Positions 22,301 to 34,400 of a DNA stretch of 64,000 nucleotides are shown in pieces. The position numbers and the translations under genes were made by a program. Position 1 is the first letter of the stretch. The number at the start of each line of letters is the position of its first letter. The notes below the pieces were generated by a model. That model saw nothing but the letters and a program-made list of their open reading frames with translations. It did not search any database and was not told the DNA's origin. The DNA comes from Oasisia sp. SBJ-2009 (taxonomy: Eukaryota; Annelida; Polychaeta; Sabellida; Siboglinidae), in the NCBI GenBank assembly GCA_964017155.1, contig OZ024856.1, positions 9,027,882 through 9,091,881 on the forward strand, read 5' to 3'.

Positions 22301-24177
22301 GGTTGAGAAGGCAGTGACTACCCCTGCTGAGTCCCCCGCGACCAGTGCCAAGTTGCCCACTGAAACAAGATGACTGGCGGCTGTGGCACGTCTCATACTT
22401 AGTTCAATAATAAATACTGCCAGAGCAAAATTATTTCATGGCATTTAATATGTAAAAAAAAATCCAAAATCAACAAACAAATATTTAAAATACTTCTGGT
22501 AATATAAATTATTGAAAATAAAAATATGTTGCTTCATAAAGTTTCAGCTGCCATTTCATTTGTTGAAAAATCACAGACTCCCAAATTGTTCAGCCGACCC
22601 ACAAATATTAATACCCACAAATTTTCCATGAGACTCTATGCCTGAGGCAACCGTCTAATTTACTGAAGAATTACCAAGAAATCCCAATTACAACACTGTA
22701 ATCTTTATTCTATTTCTACTGCCACTCATTTTTCTCACGCTAAGGAGCTGGGCCTTCGACTGTTATGCCAAGCCTAGGAGTCTATGTTATTTGTAAGTCC
22801 CCTGACAATGCACCTACATTTATCCTCGTCCACCTGCAAGCACTGCAGTGCATGCTGGGAAATGGCCTTCCTCGTGAGAATCTGCCCATTGCACAGCACC
22901 GTCACCGTTCCCCTCGAGTCGGCCACAATGAGATCATTCGCTTGAAATTTGGTGACGTTGTGAATGACAAGTCTCTGTATCGGCCCTCCCTTTGTCTCCA
23001 AAGATGACTGACACTGAAGCAGCAAGTGTCAATTCAAGGCTGGTCTTATCAGTTTGAAAAGTGCACACTGAGTGACTGTCATGTGTTCAACCCTCCTTCC
23101 TGCACCAATATGTATGACATGGTGTAAAATGCAAATGCATTTATTATGCAGTATTTGCATAGGAAAAAAGGAGCCAAAATGTTTGCATTTGAATAAATGT
23201 TTTAAGTATTTGAAAAGTTTAACATTTTATTAACATTTTGGGGATTAATGGATGCTCTTTCATCTTCTCAGTTAATAATAAATTATTTTTAACTGATACT
23301 ACTAATGTGTTGTTATTTGCAAAATGCAACAGAGATCAATCTAACACAGACTGTTTTTACTAGTTTTTTAAATTGAAATTTCAACCAGGAAAATCTGTCA
23401 GAAATCAGAATTAGTATGTAGACTGTGTGCACAACTCAAACCCAACTTCACAACGCCATACCTTGAGTCGGCTAAGTGCACCAGTGCTGCCACCTGTTGG
23501 CAGCTCGTATGTCCTCACGACCCCGTCTTCATGTCCAACGACCAAAAGAGGGTAAGGACATCTAAAAACAGCACAGAGGGCGTTTAATTTTACAGGGCAA
23601 ACACAATTGATTTGACCCATTGTAAATCACTGCTGTTCGATTCTGTACATTCATTATAGAGATATTAATATTTCTCAGACACACCATCGAAATGTGTGTG
23701 TACACTAATGAGTCCTAGACTCCTCCTGTTCTCATCCATGGCTTATTACTCCTGGTAGTAACAGGACTTTTATTTTTAACAAAATTTGGGCTGTGAAGTG
23801 CCCAATTATATTGGAATGAATAAAACTTTGTTTACAGACATTTCCAACAGAGTTTCCTGTAACTACGTTAAATATATAATAAAGGGCAATGAAGGAAACG
23901 TTATAATGGCCACCTATGGCTATGCGGGACTCAAATGTGGTCTTAGTACTCTTACGTCTGTACCAAATCCAGGCTTGTTTTAAGTTCACGTATTATCGCT
24001 CGCCAGATTTAGATTTGAAAGCGCACCGACATTAGAATATTTTACAATCGTTGTTTTAGCATCGTCATACCTAAATGGTTTTCCCACAGAAAACGAGTTA
24101 AACTTGTGCTCCAATTCCGCATGCCATTTACATTTAACTGTACAGTTTTGTGAATTCGTTACCGCAGGCGCTGGCAT
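19190..24177 (-). CDS. uncharacterised beta-propeller-like protein, 363 aa, 8 exons
   Basis: Minus-strand exons 24177-24071, 23561-23462, 23013-22818, 22359-22253, 21734-21567, 21006-20869, 20584-20447 and 19327-19190 splice with consistent phases into one 363-residue protein ending in TGA. Repeated short motifs of the type LLVVGHEDGVVRTYEL, DLIVADSRGTVTVL, LALVAGDSAGVVTAF, YVLATDNSNMLYFL, VALGCDTGAIYIM, SILCAGWFNGVAVV and IVIGCKDRSVHGLQ are spaced like blades of a WD40/FG-GAP beta-propeller (about seven). No signal peptide or membrane segment is evident, so it is probably an intracellular scaffold. I do not recognise the orthologue. It converges with the bHLH-PAS gene and diverges from the Kelch gene. 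Confidence 0.85.
19379..19480 (-). mobile_element. retroelement 3' tail fragment, reverse strand
   Basis: Read on the minus strand: CCACAATGTGAACACATGGC, AATAAAACTATCTTATCTTAT. A polyadenylation-like motif followed by a short tandem (TATCT) tail is typical of truncated CR1/L2-like LINE ends. It lies in the last intron. Confidence 0.5.
19481..20308. other. AT-rich intron, no recognised feature
   Basis: Intron 7 of the beta-propeller gene; very AT-rich, with no tandem array apart from the one at its 5' end (20309-20446). Confidence 0.6.
20309..20494 (-). repeat. 62 bp tandem repeat of exon end plus splice donor
   Basis: Three copies at exactly 62 bp spacing; GTAAGG donors fall next to 20447 (true), 20385 and 20323. 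Each unit carries about 50 bases of the exon 7 end (GGTGGTTCAATGGGGTGGCA, then AAACAAGGTCAG) and about 11 intron bases. Splicing at the second donor would add 62 bases and reach TGA within eight codons. Confidence 0.92.
20447..20584 (-). CDS. beta-propeller gene exon 7
   Basis: Acceptor GTTTTCAG, donor CAG|GTAAGG; 138 bases, phase 0. Encodes VYQDEFANIQTPITCMHTLR and LDSILCAGWFNGVAVVKQGQ. The final 50 or so bases with the donor are tandemly repeated in the following intron. Confidence 0.87.
20869..21006 (-). CDS. beta-propeller gene exon 6
   Basis: Acceptor CCGTCGTAG, donor GAG|GTGAAT; 138 bases, phase 0 at both ends. Encodes MCAGQFLQPDHIENNQ and VALGCDTGAIYIMSGYE. Confidence 0.83.
21567..21734 (-). 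CDS. beta-propeller gene exon 5
   Basis: Donor GCC|GTAAGA is strong; the acceptor ends GTTGAG, which is non-consensus at -3, so the start could be off by a base or so. 56 codons including TNYVLATDNSNMLYFLQQG. Confidence 0.8.
22253..22359 (-). CDS. beta-propeller gene exon 4
   Basis: Acceptor TCTTGTTTCAG, donor CAAG|GTGTCA. Encodes GNLALVAGDSAGVVTAFSTH, SDLWKIRLSDVTRVK. Confidence 0.85.
22818..23013 (-). CDS. beta-propeller gene exon 3
   Basis: Acceptor CTGCTTCAG, donor GTAGGT. Encodes 65 residues with ANDLIVADSRGTVTVLCNG; ends one base into the next codon. Confidence 0.85.
23462..23561 (-). CDS. beta-propeller gene exon 2
   Basis: Acceptor TGTTTTTAG, donor CAAG|GTATGG. Encodes CPYPLLVVGHEDGVVRTYEL, PTGGSTGALSRLK: first blade-like motif. 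Confidence 0.85.
24071..24177 (-). CDS. beta-propeller gene exon 1
   Basis: Starts at the Met of MPAPAVTNSQ; encodes KCKWHAELEHKFNSFSVGKP and ends two bases into Arg with donor GTATGA. An upstream in-frame ATG at 24226-24228 lies inside a palindrome and is less likely to be the start. Confidence 0.75.
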
Positions 24178-24195
24178 TGTTTTGCTTGGTTTTGG

Positions 24196-24283
24196 TATAG
24201 TGGTTCCATCTGTTGGATAATTGTACACTTGCCGAAGAATAAATACGGCAGGTGTAAATTATCCAACAGATGGAACCACTATA
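24196..24283. repeat. 38-39 bp-arm palindrome at the start of the beta-propeller gene
   Basis: Arms 24196-24234 and 24246-24283 are near-perfect reverse complements (TATAGTGGTTCCATCTGTTG ... CAACAGATGGAACCACTATA) with an 11-base loop. It lies 19-106 bases upstream of the chosen ATG, so it would be in the 5' UTR or core promoter. It may be a tiny MITE. Confidence 0.9.
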
Positions 24284-25399
<1,116 letters not shown>

Positions 25400-25483
25400 G
25401 TGCTTGACAAGTCTCGTACATCCTTGTTCAATCTAGCGTGTTGTACTCTACTCGTAATTCCGAAATTACAGTATAAAATCAAC

Positions 25484-25487
25484 ATGG
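25484..25487 (+). CDS. putative first coding exon (ATGG) of the Kelch gene
   Basis: ATGG followed by the perfect donor GTAAGT at 25488-25493. One base of codon 2 matches the phase-1 start of the exon at 35500 (G|AG = Glu). The 5' UTR would lie just upstream; TATAAAA at 25472-25478 is too close to serve as its TATA box. The link is inferred, across 10 kb. Confidence 0.5.
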
Positions 25488-28400
25488 GTAAGTTTCAATA
25501 GTAGGTAGTATGGCATCCGTATGATATGGAGTCTTTAGTGTCGAGATCACATTGCAGTAGCAACAAGAACAACACATCATAACGTCAACGATGTCGATGG
25601 TAAAATTTAGCACGTACATTTAATTTATGATTTGTCATTTGACTTTAGTTTCGTTTCATACTCATAGTCTTTGCCAGAAATGAAGCGTTATGACAATGAT
25701 GAATGTACATGATGAATGGTGTTTCTACTCATACATTTGGATCAGATCCAAAAACACAGGCACCTAAGCGGCTTAGCCTTAGTAGGTACTTCAAATAATT
25801 CTGCTGCCGCGGTGATTTTACCTCCGCGCAAAGCCGCGTAGCTGCAGCGTCGTCTCGTTTACTTGGACCTGGGTAGCGTTTTGTTTTAACTCTCTGATTC
25901 GCGCACGTGGTTCGTGATTGACGTCATCGGTTTGCGGATCCATTTTGGTGGTAAGTTGAACTTTATAGGGCGCGTAAGTGTGTCACGATAAATGGCGTGA
26001 CTCCGCGCGATTGGAGCTGATTTGGGGATAGTCTCGCTTAAAGTGAAAAAAAAGGCTACAGTTTAGTGTTATGCACCTAAAAGAGTTTACACTAGCTAAT
26101 CATTTGCATCTACAATCCAATTTTTCACCTTAGTGGTTACCTCAGAAAGTGGTCTTCAAGTGGGAAAATCTAGCTAAATCACCGACACCATGAACCGGCC
26201 CATCTTGGATCTTGCAACCAATCACAACCCAGCAGTTTGGAAAAGTAATACGTCAGAGAGTCGTCTGCTGGTTCAGCTGTCATAACAGAGAGCCAAGCGG
26301 TATGCCACACTGTTCATCAAACGCTTATAGTAATAGTACAGTGAAAGACAGTATCAGTAAGATGTCTTCTTGTTAACCTATGAATCGAGCAGAACTGAAA
26401 CAGTGGTTCGGTGGATTCGTTTGGACAGTCACAGACACAGCGCGGATCCTAGACGACCCGATTTGATTGACCTAACCATCAAAACGACCACCAACAGCCG
26501 CCAAACTTCTCCTCACATATCTTACATACATATGCATACACTACGTTATGTAATAAAATCTCTTGCATTCCTCTGACGAAGAAAATTCACACACAAAAAC
26601 GCGCAGACCTCGAGTACAACTTGTTCGGCCGCTCAGCGGTACCGTAAAATCGCTTTTAAAAGCTTTACACAAAATACCGCTAGACGCCACGTTTCTGACT
26701 GCTAATATTTAATTGTTTTACTTCACACGCGCGAAATAGTTTAATTACTTATAAATAATATAATAATAATAATTAATTATTATCATCACTATGATTTGCA
26801 GGAAATTATAAGTTTTATTATTTTTATATTGATATTTTATTTTTATAATTGTTCATATATGTTTCTAGTATATTTATGTTTTTTTTTCTTCTGGTGTGTA
26901 TTTGTTGTTTAGCATTTTAATGTATGTAAAACGCCATGAACAAGTTTAAATTGGATGTGGCGCTATATTAAATAAACAAACAATTGTTTTTATTATAATA
27001 TAATATTTTATTTATGTAGCGCCACATCCATAATTGTTTGTGGCGCTTCACAAAATAATGCTATTAAAAATACAATAAAGAGAAAACTACCCACAGATAA
27101 TATTATTTAAAAATAAATATGTTTCTATATCATTAACTAATCTGACCTATCAGTCATAAATAAACATACAAATTACATAACAACAATTGAAATAAATGAA
27201 TATAAAAGTATGGTTAATAGTAATAAATAATTAAAGTAGTAAAATAAGTACGACGTAATAATAATTTTCATTCAGCACATACACAACCATTATGCATAAG
27301 AACATATTACTGAAGCTATTTGTTCTACTCATGAATGACATTTCCACCATCAGATATGTAATAATTATTATTTTTGAACAAGACACTTTATTAATTATCG
27401 GAACAATAAATCTCTAAAATGTAAAAAGGAATATGAATATATGGGAAATATTATGGTGGTAGAAAAAGAAGGATTTAAAAACAGTAATATTAACATGTTA
27501 TTGTTTTAGTTATTATTGTTAAAACATCGCTTATGTAATATAAGCTTGCATGCTCGCAGTACACGCGGGATGTTTATAGAAATATTGATAAAATAAACAA
27601 TGTGACTTCATTGAAAAACACGTAATTTCCTTTTTCTTTTATAACTAATAGGCAATTTTGGATAATTATGCAGACACATGTATTTTTAATATTTATTTTT
27701 AAATATTACCTGTGGGTAGCATTCTTATTATTGCATATACTTTAATAACAGTATGTTGAATAGAAGAGAAGAGAATTGTGGATTTGGCGCTATATAAAAT
27801 AAACTAATAAAATTATATATTTGTATATTAAATTGTTATTTTTGATCAACTCTATTAGACCCGTATCACCAAAGCGTTGCCTTAGTTTGCCGTTTAACAT
27901 TTTCTGCAGATCATAGTGATGCAGCTAATTATTATTATATTATTTATAATTAATTAAACTAATTCGCGCGTGCGAATGCAGTAAGGTTAATAAATATTCG
28001 CGCGCCATCTAGCGGTATTTTGTGTAAAGCTAACTTATAATAGCGAGTTTACGGTAGTCGAAGTTGTCGAGTTGCCGTTCGCCAAGATTTGCGTTTCTGT
28101 TGTGAATTTTCTTCGTTAGACGAATACAAGTGATTTTTTTGTAATGTAGTGTATGTATATGTATGTAAGAAATGTGGGGAGAAGTTTGGCGGCTGTTGGC
28201 GGTCGTTTTCGTGGTTAGGTTAGAAAGTAACAGATAATAATATGCATGCACAGTTCACGCCGACCAAGAAGACTCTCTGACGTCATTTTGTTTCTAAAAT
28301 GGCGTAGTCTGTAGACTTTCTATGTCTATGTGTTTTACATTTTTTCCTGGTAAACCACTGACGTTAAAAATATGATTGTTGTTGGAAGTTGTTACTTTTT

Positions 28401-31400
28401 ATTAACTCTGTTAATCCCATATGATCCAAACATTGACTTTGTTTTCCCTTTAACCGACTGTCGTTCGGCTGCGGAACTACGCCGAGAAGACAGTCTGGCT
28501 ACATTAACGGCTTTTGTTTGGGTAGCAGCCGTGTTCTATAAAATGCTGCCACCTCACGGACACTGCCGTAATATATATTTTTTATAAATAACTGCAAATT
28601 TGTATTTCTATTTATTTTGTGTTAAAGTGAAAAAAAGGCAACAGTTTAGTGTTATGCACCTAAAAGAGTTTACACTAGCTAAGCATTTGCATCTACAATC
28701 CAATTTTTCACCTTAGTGGTTACCTCAGAAAGTGGTCTTAAAATGGGAAAATCTAGCTAAATCACCGACACCATGAACCGGCCCATTTTGGACCTTGCAA
28801 CCAATCACAACCCAGCAGTTTGGAAAAGTAATACGTCAGAGAGTCGTCTGCTGGTTCAGCTGTCATAACAGAGAGCCAAGCGGTACGCTAAAAGTTGCCT
28901 TACGTCGGTTTACCACGAAATCGCGACAGCAATATGCCACACTGTTCCTCGTACGCTTATAGTAATAGTACAGTGAAAGACAGTATCAGTAAGATGTCTT
29001 CTTGTTAACCTATGAATCGAGCAGAACTGAAACAGTGGTTCGGTGGATTCGTTTGGACAGTCACAGACACAGCGCGGATCCTAGACGACCCGATTTGATT
29101 GACCTAACCATCAAAACGACCACCAACAGCCGCCAAACTTCTCCTCACATATCTTACATACATATGCATACACTATGTTATGTAATAAAATATGTTGCAT
29201 TCCTCTAACGAAGAAAATTCACACACAAAAACGCGCAGACCTCGAGTACAACTTGTTCGTCCGCCCAGCGGTACCGTAAAATCGCTTTTAAAAGCTTTAC
29301 ACAAAATACCGCTATACGCCACGTTTCTGAGTGCGAATATTTAATTGTTTTACTTCACACGCGCGAAATAGTTTAATTACTTATAAATAATATAATAATA
29401 ATAATTAATTATTATCATCACTATGATTTGCAGGAAATTATAAGTTTTATTATTTGTATATTGATATTTTATTTTTATAATTGTTCATATATGTTTCTAG
29501 TATATTTATGTTTTTTTTCTTCTGGTGTGTATTTGTTGTTTAGCATTTTAATGTATGTAAAACGCCATGAACAAGTTTAAATTGGATGTGGCGCTATATT
29601 AAATAAACAAACAATTTTTTTATTATAATATAATATTTTATTTATGTAGCGCCACATCCATAATTGTTTGTGGCGCTTCACAAAATAATGCTATTAAAAA
29701 TACAATAAAGAGAAAACTACCCACAGATAATATTATTTAAAAATAAATAATGAAAATACATGTTTCTATATCATTAACTAAGCTGACTTATCAGTCATAA
29801 ATAAACATACAAATTACATAACAACAATTGTAATAAATGAATATAAAAGTATGGTTAATAGTAATAAATAATTAAAGTAGTAAAATAAGTACGACGTAAT
29901 AATAATTTTCATTCAGCACATACACAACCATTATGCATAAGAACATATTACTGAAGCTATTTGTTCTACTCATGAATGACATTTCCACCATCAGATATGT
30001 AATAATTATTATTTTTGAACAAGACACTTTATTAATTATCGGAACAATAAATCACTAAAATGTAAAAAGGAATATGAATATATATTGGAAATATTATGGT
30101 CGTAGAAAAAGAAGGATTTAAAAACAGTAATATTAACATGTTATTGTTTTAGTTATTATTGTTAAAACATCGCTTACGTAATATAAGCTTGCATGCTCGC
30201 AGTACACGCGGGATGTTTATAGAAATATTGATAAAATAAATAATGTGACTTCATTGATAAACACGTAATTTCCTTTTTCTTTTATAACTAATAGGCAATT
30301 TTGGATAATTATGCAGACACATGTATTTTTAATATTTATTTTTAAATATTACCTGTGGGTAGCATTCTTATTATTGCATATACTTTAATAACAGTATGTT
30401 GAAGAGAAGAGAATTGTGGATTTGGCGCTATATAAAATAAACTAATAACATTATATATTTGTATATTAAATTGTAATTTTTTATCAACTCTATTAGACCC
30501 ATATCACCAAAGCGTTGCCGTAGTTTGCCGTTTAACATTTTCTGCAGATCATAGTGATGCAGCTAATTATTATTATATTATTTATAATTAATTAAACTAA
30601 TTCGCGCGTGCGAATGCAGTAAGGTTAATAAATATTCGCGCGCCATCTAGCGGTATTTTGTGTAAAGCTAACTTATAATAGCGAGTTTACGGTAGTCGAA
30701 GTTGTCGAGTTGCCGTTCGCCAAGATTTGCGTTTCTGTTGTGAATTTTCTTCGTTAGACGAATACAAGTGATTTTTTTGTAATGTAGTGTATGTATATGT
30801 ATGTAAGAAATGTGGGGAGAAGTTTGGCGGCTGTTGGCGGTCGTTTTCGTGGTTAGGTTAGAAAGTAACAGATAATAATATGCATGCACAGTTCACGCCG
30901 ACCAAGAAGACTCTCTGACGTCATTTTGTTTCTAAAATGGCGTAGTCTGTAGACTTTCTATGTCTATGTGTTTTACATTTTTTTCCTGGTAAACCACTGA
31001 CGTTAAAAATATGATTGTTGTTGGAAGTTGTTACTTTTTATTAACTCTGTTAATCCCATATGATCCAAACATTGACTTTGTTTTCCCTTTAATATAAGTT
31101 TAATTTTTAATAGTTTTCATAATACAGCATTATTTGATCAAAAGGTTTCCTTATTTAATTTGTATGCTATCCGTGTCGAGCTAGACAATGCTGCCACCTC
31201 ACGGATACTGGTTAATCCTGCCGTAATTCTTATTTTATAAACAACGGTATATTTGAATTTTTACTTACTTTTGTGTTAATATAAGTTCAATGGTGAATAC
31301 TTTTCATATGATATTATTATCTTGTAAAAGTATATCGTTATTTTAATTTTTATTTCATAGTTGGCCTGAGAGCCAATCAGAGTCTCTACCCTAATCTGGG

Positions 31401-34400
31401 GTAAGGCTGCCCGGATGTAGGAACTTAAGCCCATATACTGTCCCAGGCGGAGTTGAGGGGGCTTAAAAGTGCTGCCACCTCACGGAGTCTGGGTAACCGA
31501 GGCTAATTTGGGGACTGGTCATTAGAATAATATTCGATGGATGACAGTTGTAACTTCCGACTGATGAATATTAGCCAAATCAGGACATAAATATCTTGTG
31601 TTATACCTTTCTTATCTTAAATGTCCGATTTAATATTGAGTTTACCACAGTATCATAGACATAGCGATTTATGTAGTGCAGATAATAGACACTCCCCACA
31701 AATGTTTTTTACGGATTTTGCATTTTACATAGCTGTACGTTGTGGTTTCGATAAGCACTTATATCTGACAAATTGTCTAAATGCACATAATCATAACACA
31801 TGTATACGTTTGGTCCAAACAGGTTGTACTGTGCGAAAAATGGCACTTTTCAATATTAGTCAAGATCGCCAAACGCCAGTACTTGCCGATGTTGCCATGG
31901 CAACCACCATTATAATCGATTCAAATTCATGATTTCCGTGCTCACTGTCACCGGCAAAGTGTTCCACTGCTTTTGCTTGTAATAATCTTTCGGACTGTAT
32001 AACTGAAATGGTTAGACTGGAACAATTGGATTATTACAACCAAAAACAAAACGAAGTCCTATACTTTAACATGGAGAATATGGACCTTCTGCCCCCAACT
32101 GCCCCCAGCCTCGTTTTCGCGCGCGAGACTTACACGCCCTATTTACGTCGTTTTAATTTTAAAATTTGACCATAATTAAGCTAGATTTAATCGATATGAT
32201 GACGTAGCAGTGTTTCATGAATGAATTTACCAAATATACCAAAGAAGCTGGTGAAATATTTTGTGTTTTATGTAATCTATGGTTTTTTTTTTTTAGTCTC
32301 ATGAAAAATCTTTGGCGTGCATGGGCGCGAAATGCAGTTTTGAGCCATTCAAACAGCGTTTTATCGTTGTTACGACTTGAAATGATGATGAAATCGCGTG
32401 TGTGTCGCCAAAACAAGTTGGGTTAAGCAATATCGGTGTCAAACATGGGGAATATTTTGTATCTAAGGTAATCTATGAGGTTTATTGTAACCTGTGGTGA
32501 AGAAATTTTGGCGTGCGCGGGCGCGAAATATGGTTTTGAGCCATTCAAAAAAATTGAAGTTTCACCATTGTTAACCCGGTTAGCGTAGGCGTTGTGTCAC
32601 GTGACATGTATCGTCTATCGATGGAATCGTGTGCGTGTTACCAAATTATTGGTTTAAGGTCTATATATATATGTTTATGTGAACATATTTTGTGTTTAAC
32701 CTAATCTAAGGGATTTATGTTAGTTAGTGGTGAAGAAATTTGTGGCGTGCTTCGATGCGAAATATGGTTTTGCGCCATTAAAAAATCATGACATTTCACC
32801 GATCTGTTATTCTCAGTTGCATTGTTGGAAATAGGCCTAATTAAGCATTGCTATGTATTGTCAATGTTGACTACCATTTACTTTAATATTTATTTGTGTG
32901 TTATTTATATTGTTACAGGTCCACTATGTTAATAAGTTAAAGTTCATGTTATTTAGTGTGCTGCTGTTTTATGACATTGTGAATAAAATATCACTACTGC
33001 TATTCCTAATTAAAATTAATAATAATGCAATTACTTCTATAAATGCTACACATTACTAATAATTATTTATTTATTATTTATTTAAATGTTTGGCATGAAT
33101 ATACAATAATACCGACATAATGTGCCTGATGAATTATTGTAGTTATTGCATGCACTTTGAATTGTTTTATTTCAGAAATCTCGCACCTGAAAAAATCACA
33201 CATGAGTATGCATAATTACAAGCTTCGTTTGACTGAAGATGACACAGCAACATATCTACACTCTCTGAAGATACAGTCCCTGTGAACGTGACATGTACAC
33301 TGCAGTTTTAATAGACAATAATACAACACTATTTTACGAACAAAACTGTATGTGTCAATTAACTGTGAAGATACAGAACCTATAAACTAAGGGAAAATCA
33401 ATGCATCAATATATCACATGCATCATATGCTTACACTAATTTATAATTTATTACACAATTTGTCTCGCTGAATGTGACACATAATACACATATCTACACA
33501 TATCTACACTGAACATAGTGAGGCGGAGTAATGTGAGCAGCTTCTTCATCTCGGACTTTATCCATGTGGAGGGTATCACAGAAAGTGGTCTTGCATTTGA
33601 CACGAGATGTCGGAGTCGGTGATGAAACACTGAACAGTTTATAAACATTACTTCATCAAGTTCATGTTTAAATGCAGAATATTATGAAACGATAACAATT
33701 TATTACTGGCTACTACTGACTACCTGAGCCTGCAGCATTTGTCCAACCTACAACATCACGGTCACCCATAAACAAGTGAAGTATTACAACTGTGCTTCAT
33801 AGTCATGTATTGATCTGTTGAGTTTGTTATTTAGTTAATTATTAATAAAGTTATTATTTATGCTATAATGACATGTATTTATTGATGGTTGATCATAATG
33901 TTTCATGTGGTTCTAAACATTGCATAAATTATATTTAATTCATAATTATTTACTGTGGGCTTTCATCAAAACCTAGCCATTAGTCGAGTTAGCAGGCTAA
34001 CATTAACCAATATTAACTTATTATTAACTAAGTTAGTGTTAATGTGAAATTACTGGCTAATGTGTATTTACTACTGTAATTAATGTGGGAATGTCTTAAT
34101 AATTATGGACATTGCGGCCTTTTATTCATGTGTACGTCTATACAAAGCACGGCTACTAATTATATATTGATTTATTAATTAGTTTATTATTAGTATTACA
34201 CAACTCTAATTTATAGTAAGGTGGTTCTACAGATTTCATGTTTATATAATATAAACATATTCATGGATATTGTGGTATTTACCAAAAGGTTTCTGTCTGT
34301 CGAGGTGGCCTGCTAATTATCGCACATTAACTAATTAATTAATTTATTTATTATTACATGACTAGTTAACATATATTTATTCTCATAAAATATCAATGTG

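Larger units (their letters stand above)
26010..31505 (+). repeat. left arm of a large inverted repeat (interrupted twice)
   Basis: Segments about 26010-26037, 28454-28621 and 31093-31505, read in order, match the reverse complement of 38096-38690. Diagnostic pieces are TCGGCTGCGGAACTACGCCG, AATGCTGCCACCTCACGGA (three copies per arm) and GGCCTGAGAGCCAATCAG. Two TTAA elements interrupt this arm. The outer boundary is approximate. Confidence 0.8.

Noticed and set aside
24178..24228. Earlier in-frame ATG for the beta-propeller gene
   Set aside because: Lies in the arm of a palindrome that may be an inserted element; the next Met (24177) gives a normal-looking N-terminus. Not excluded.
26042..31088. 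Simple 2.6 kb tandem duplication
   Set aside because: Each copy has its own TTAA pair, and the 168 bp between them continues the interrupted inverted repeat; two transposon insertions explain it better.
31621..31932. 103-codon ORF in the Kelch gene intron
   Set aside because: No recognisable family, no splice context, AT-rich surroundings.
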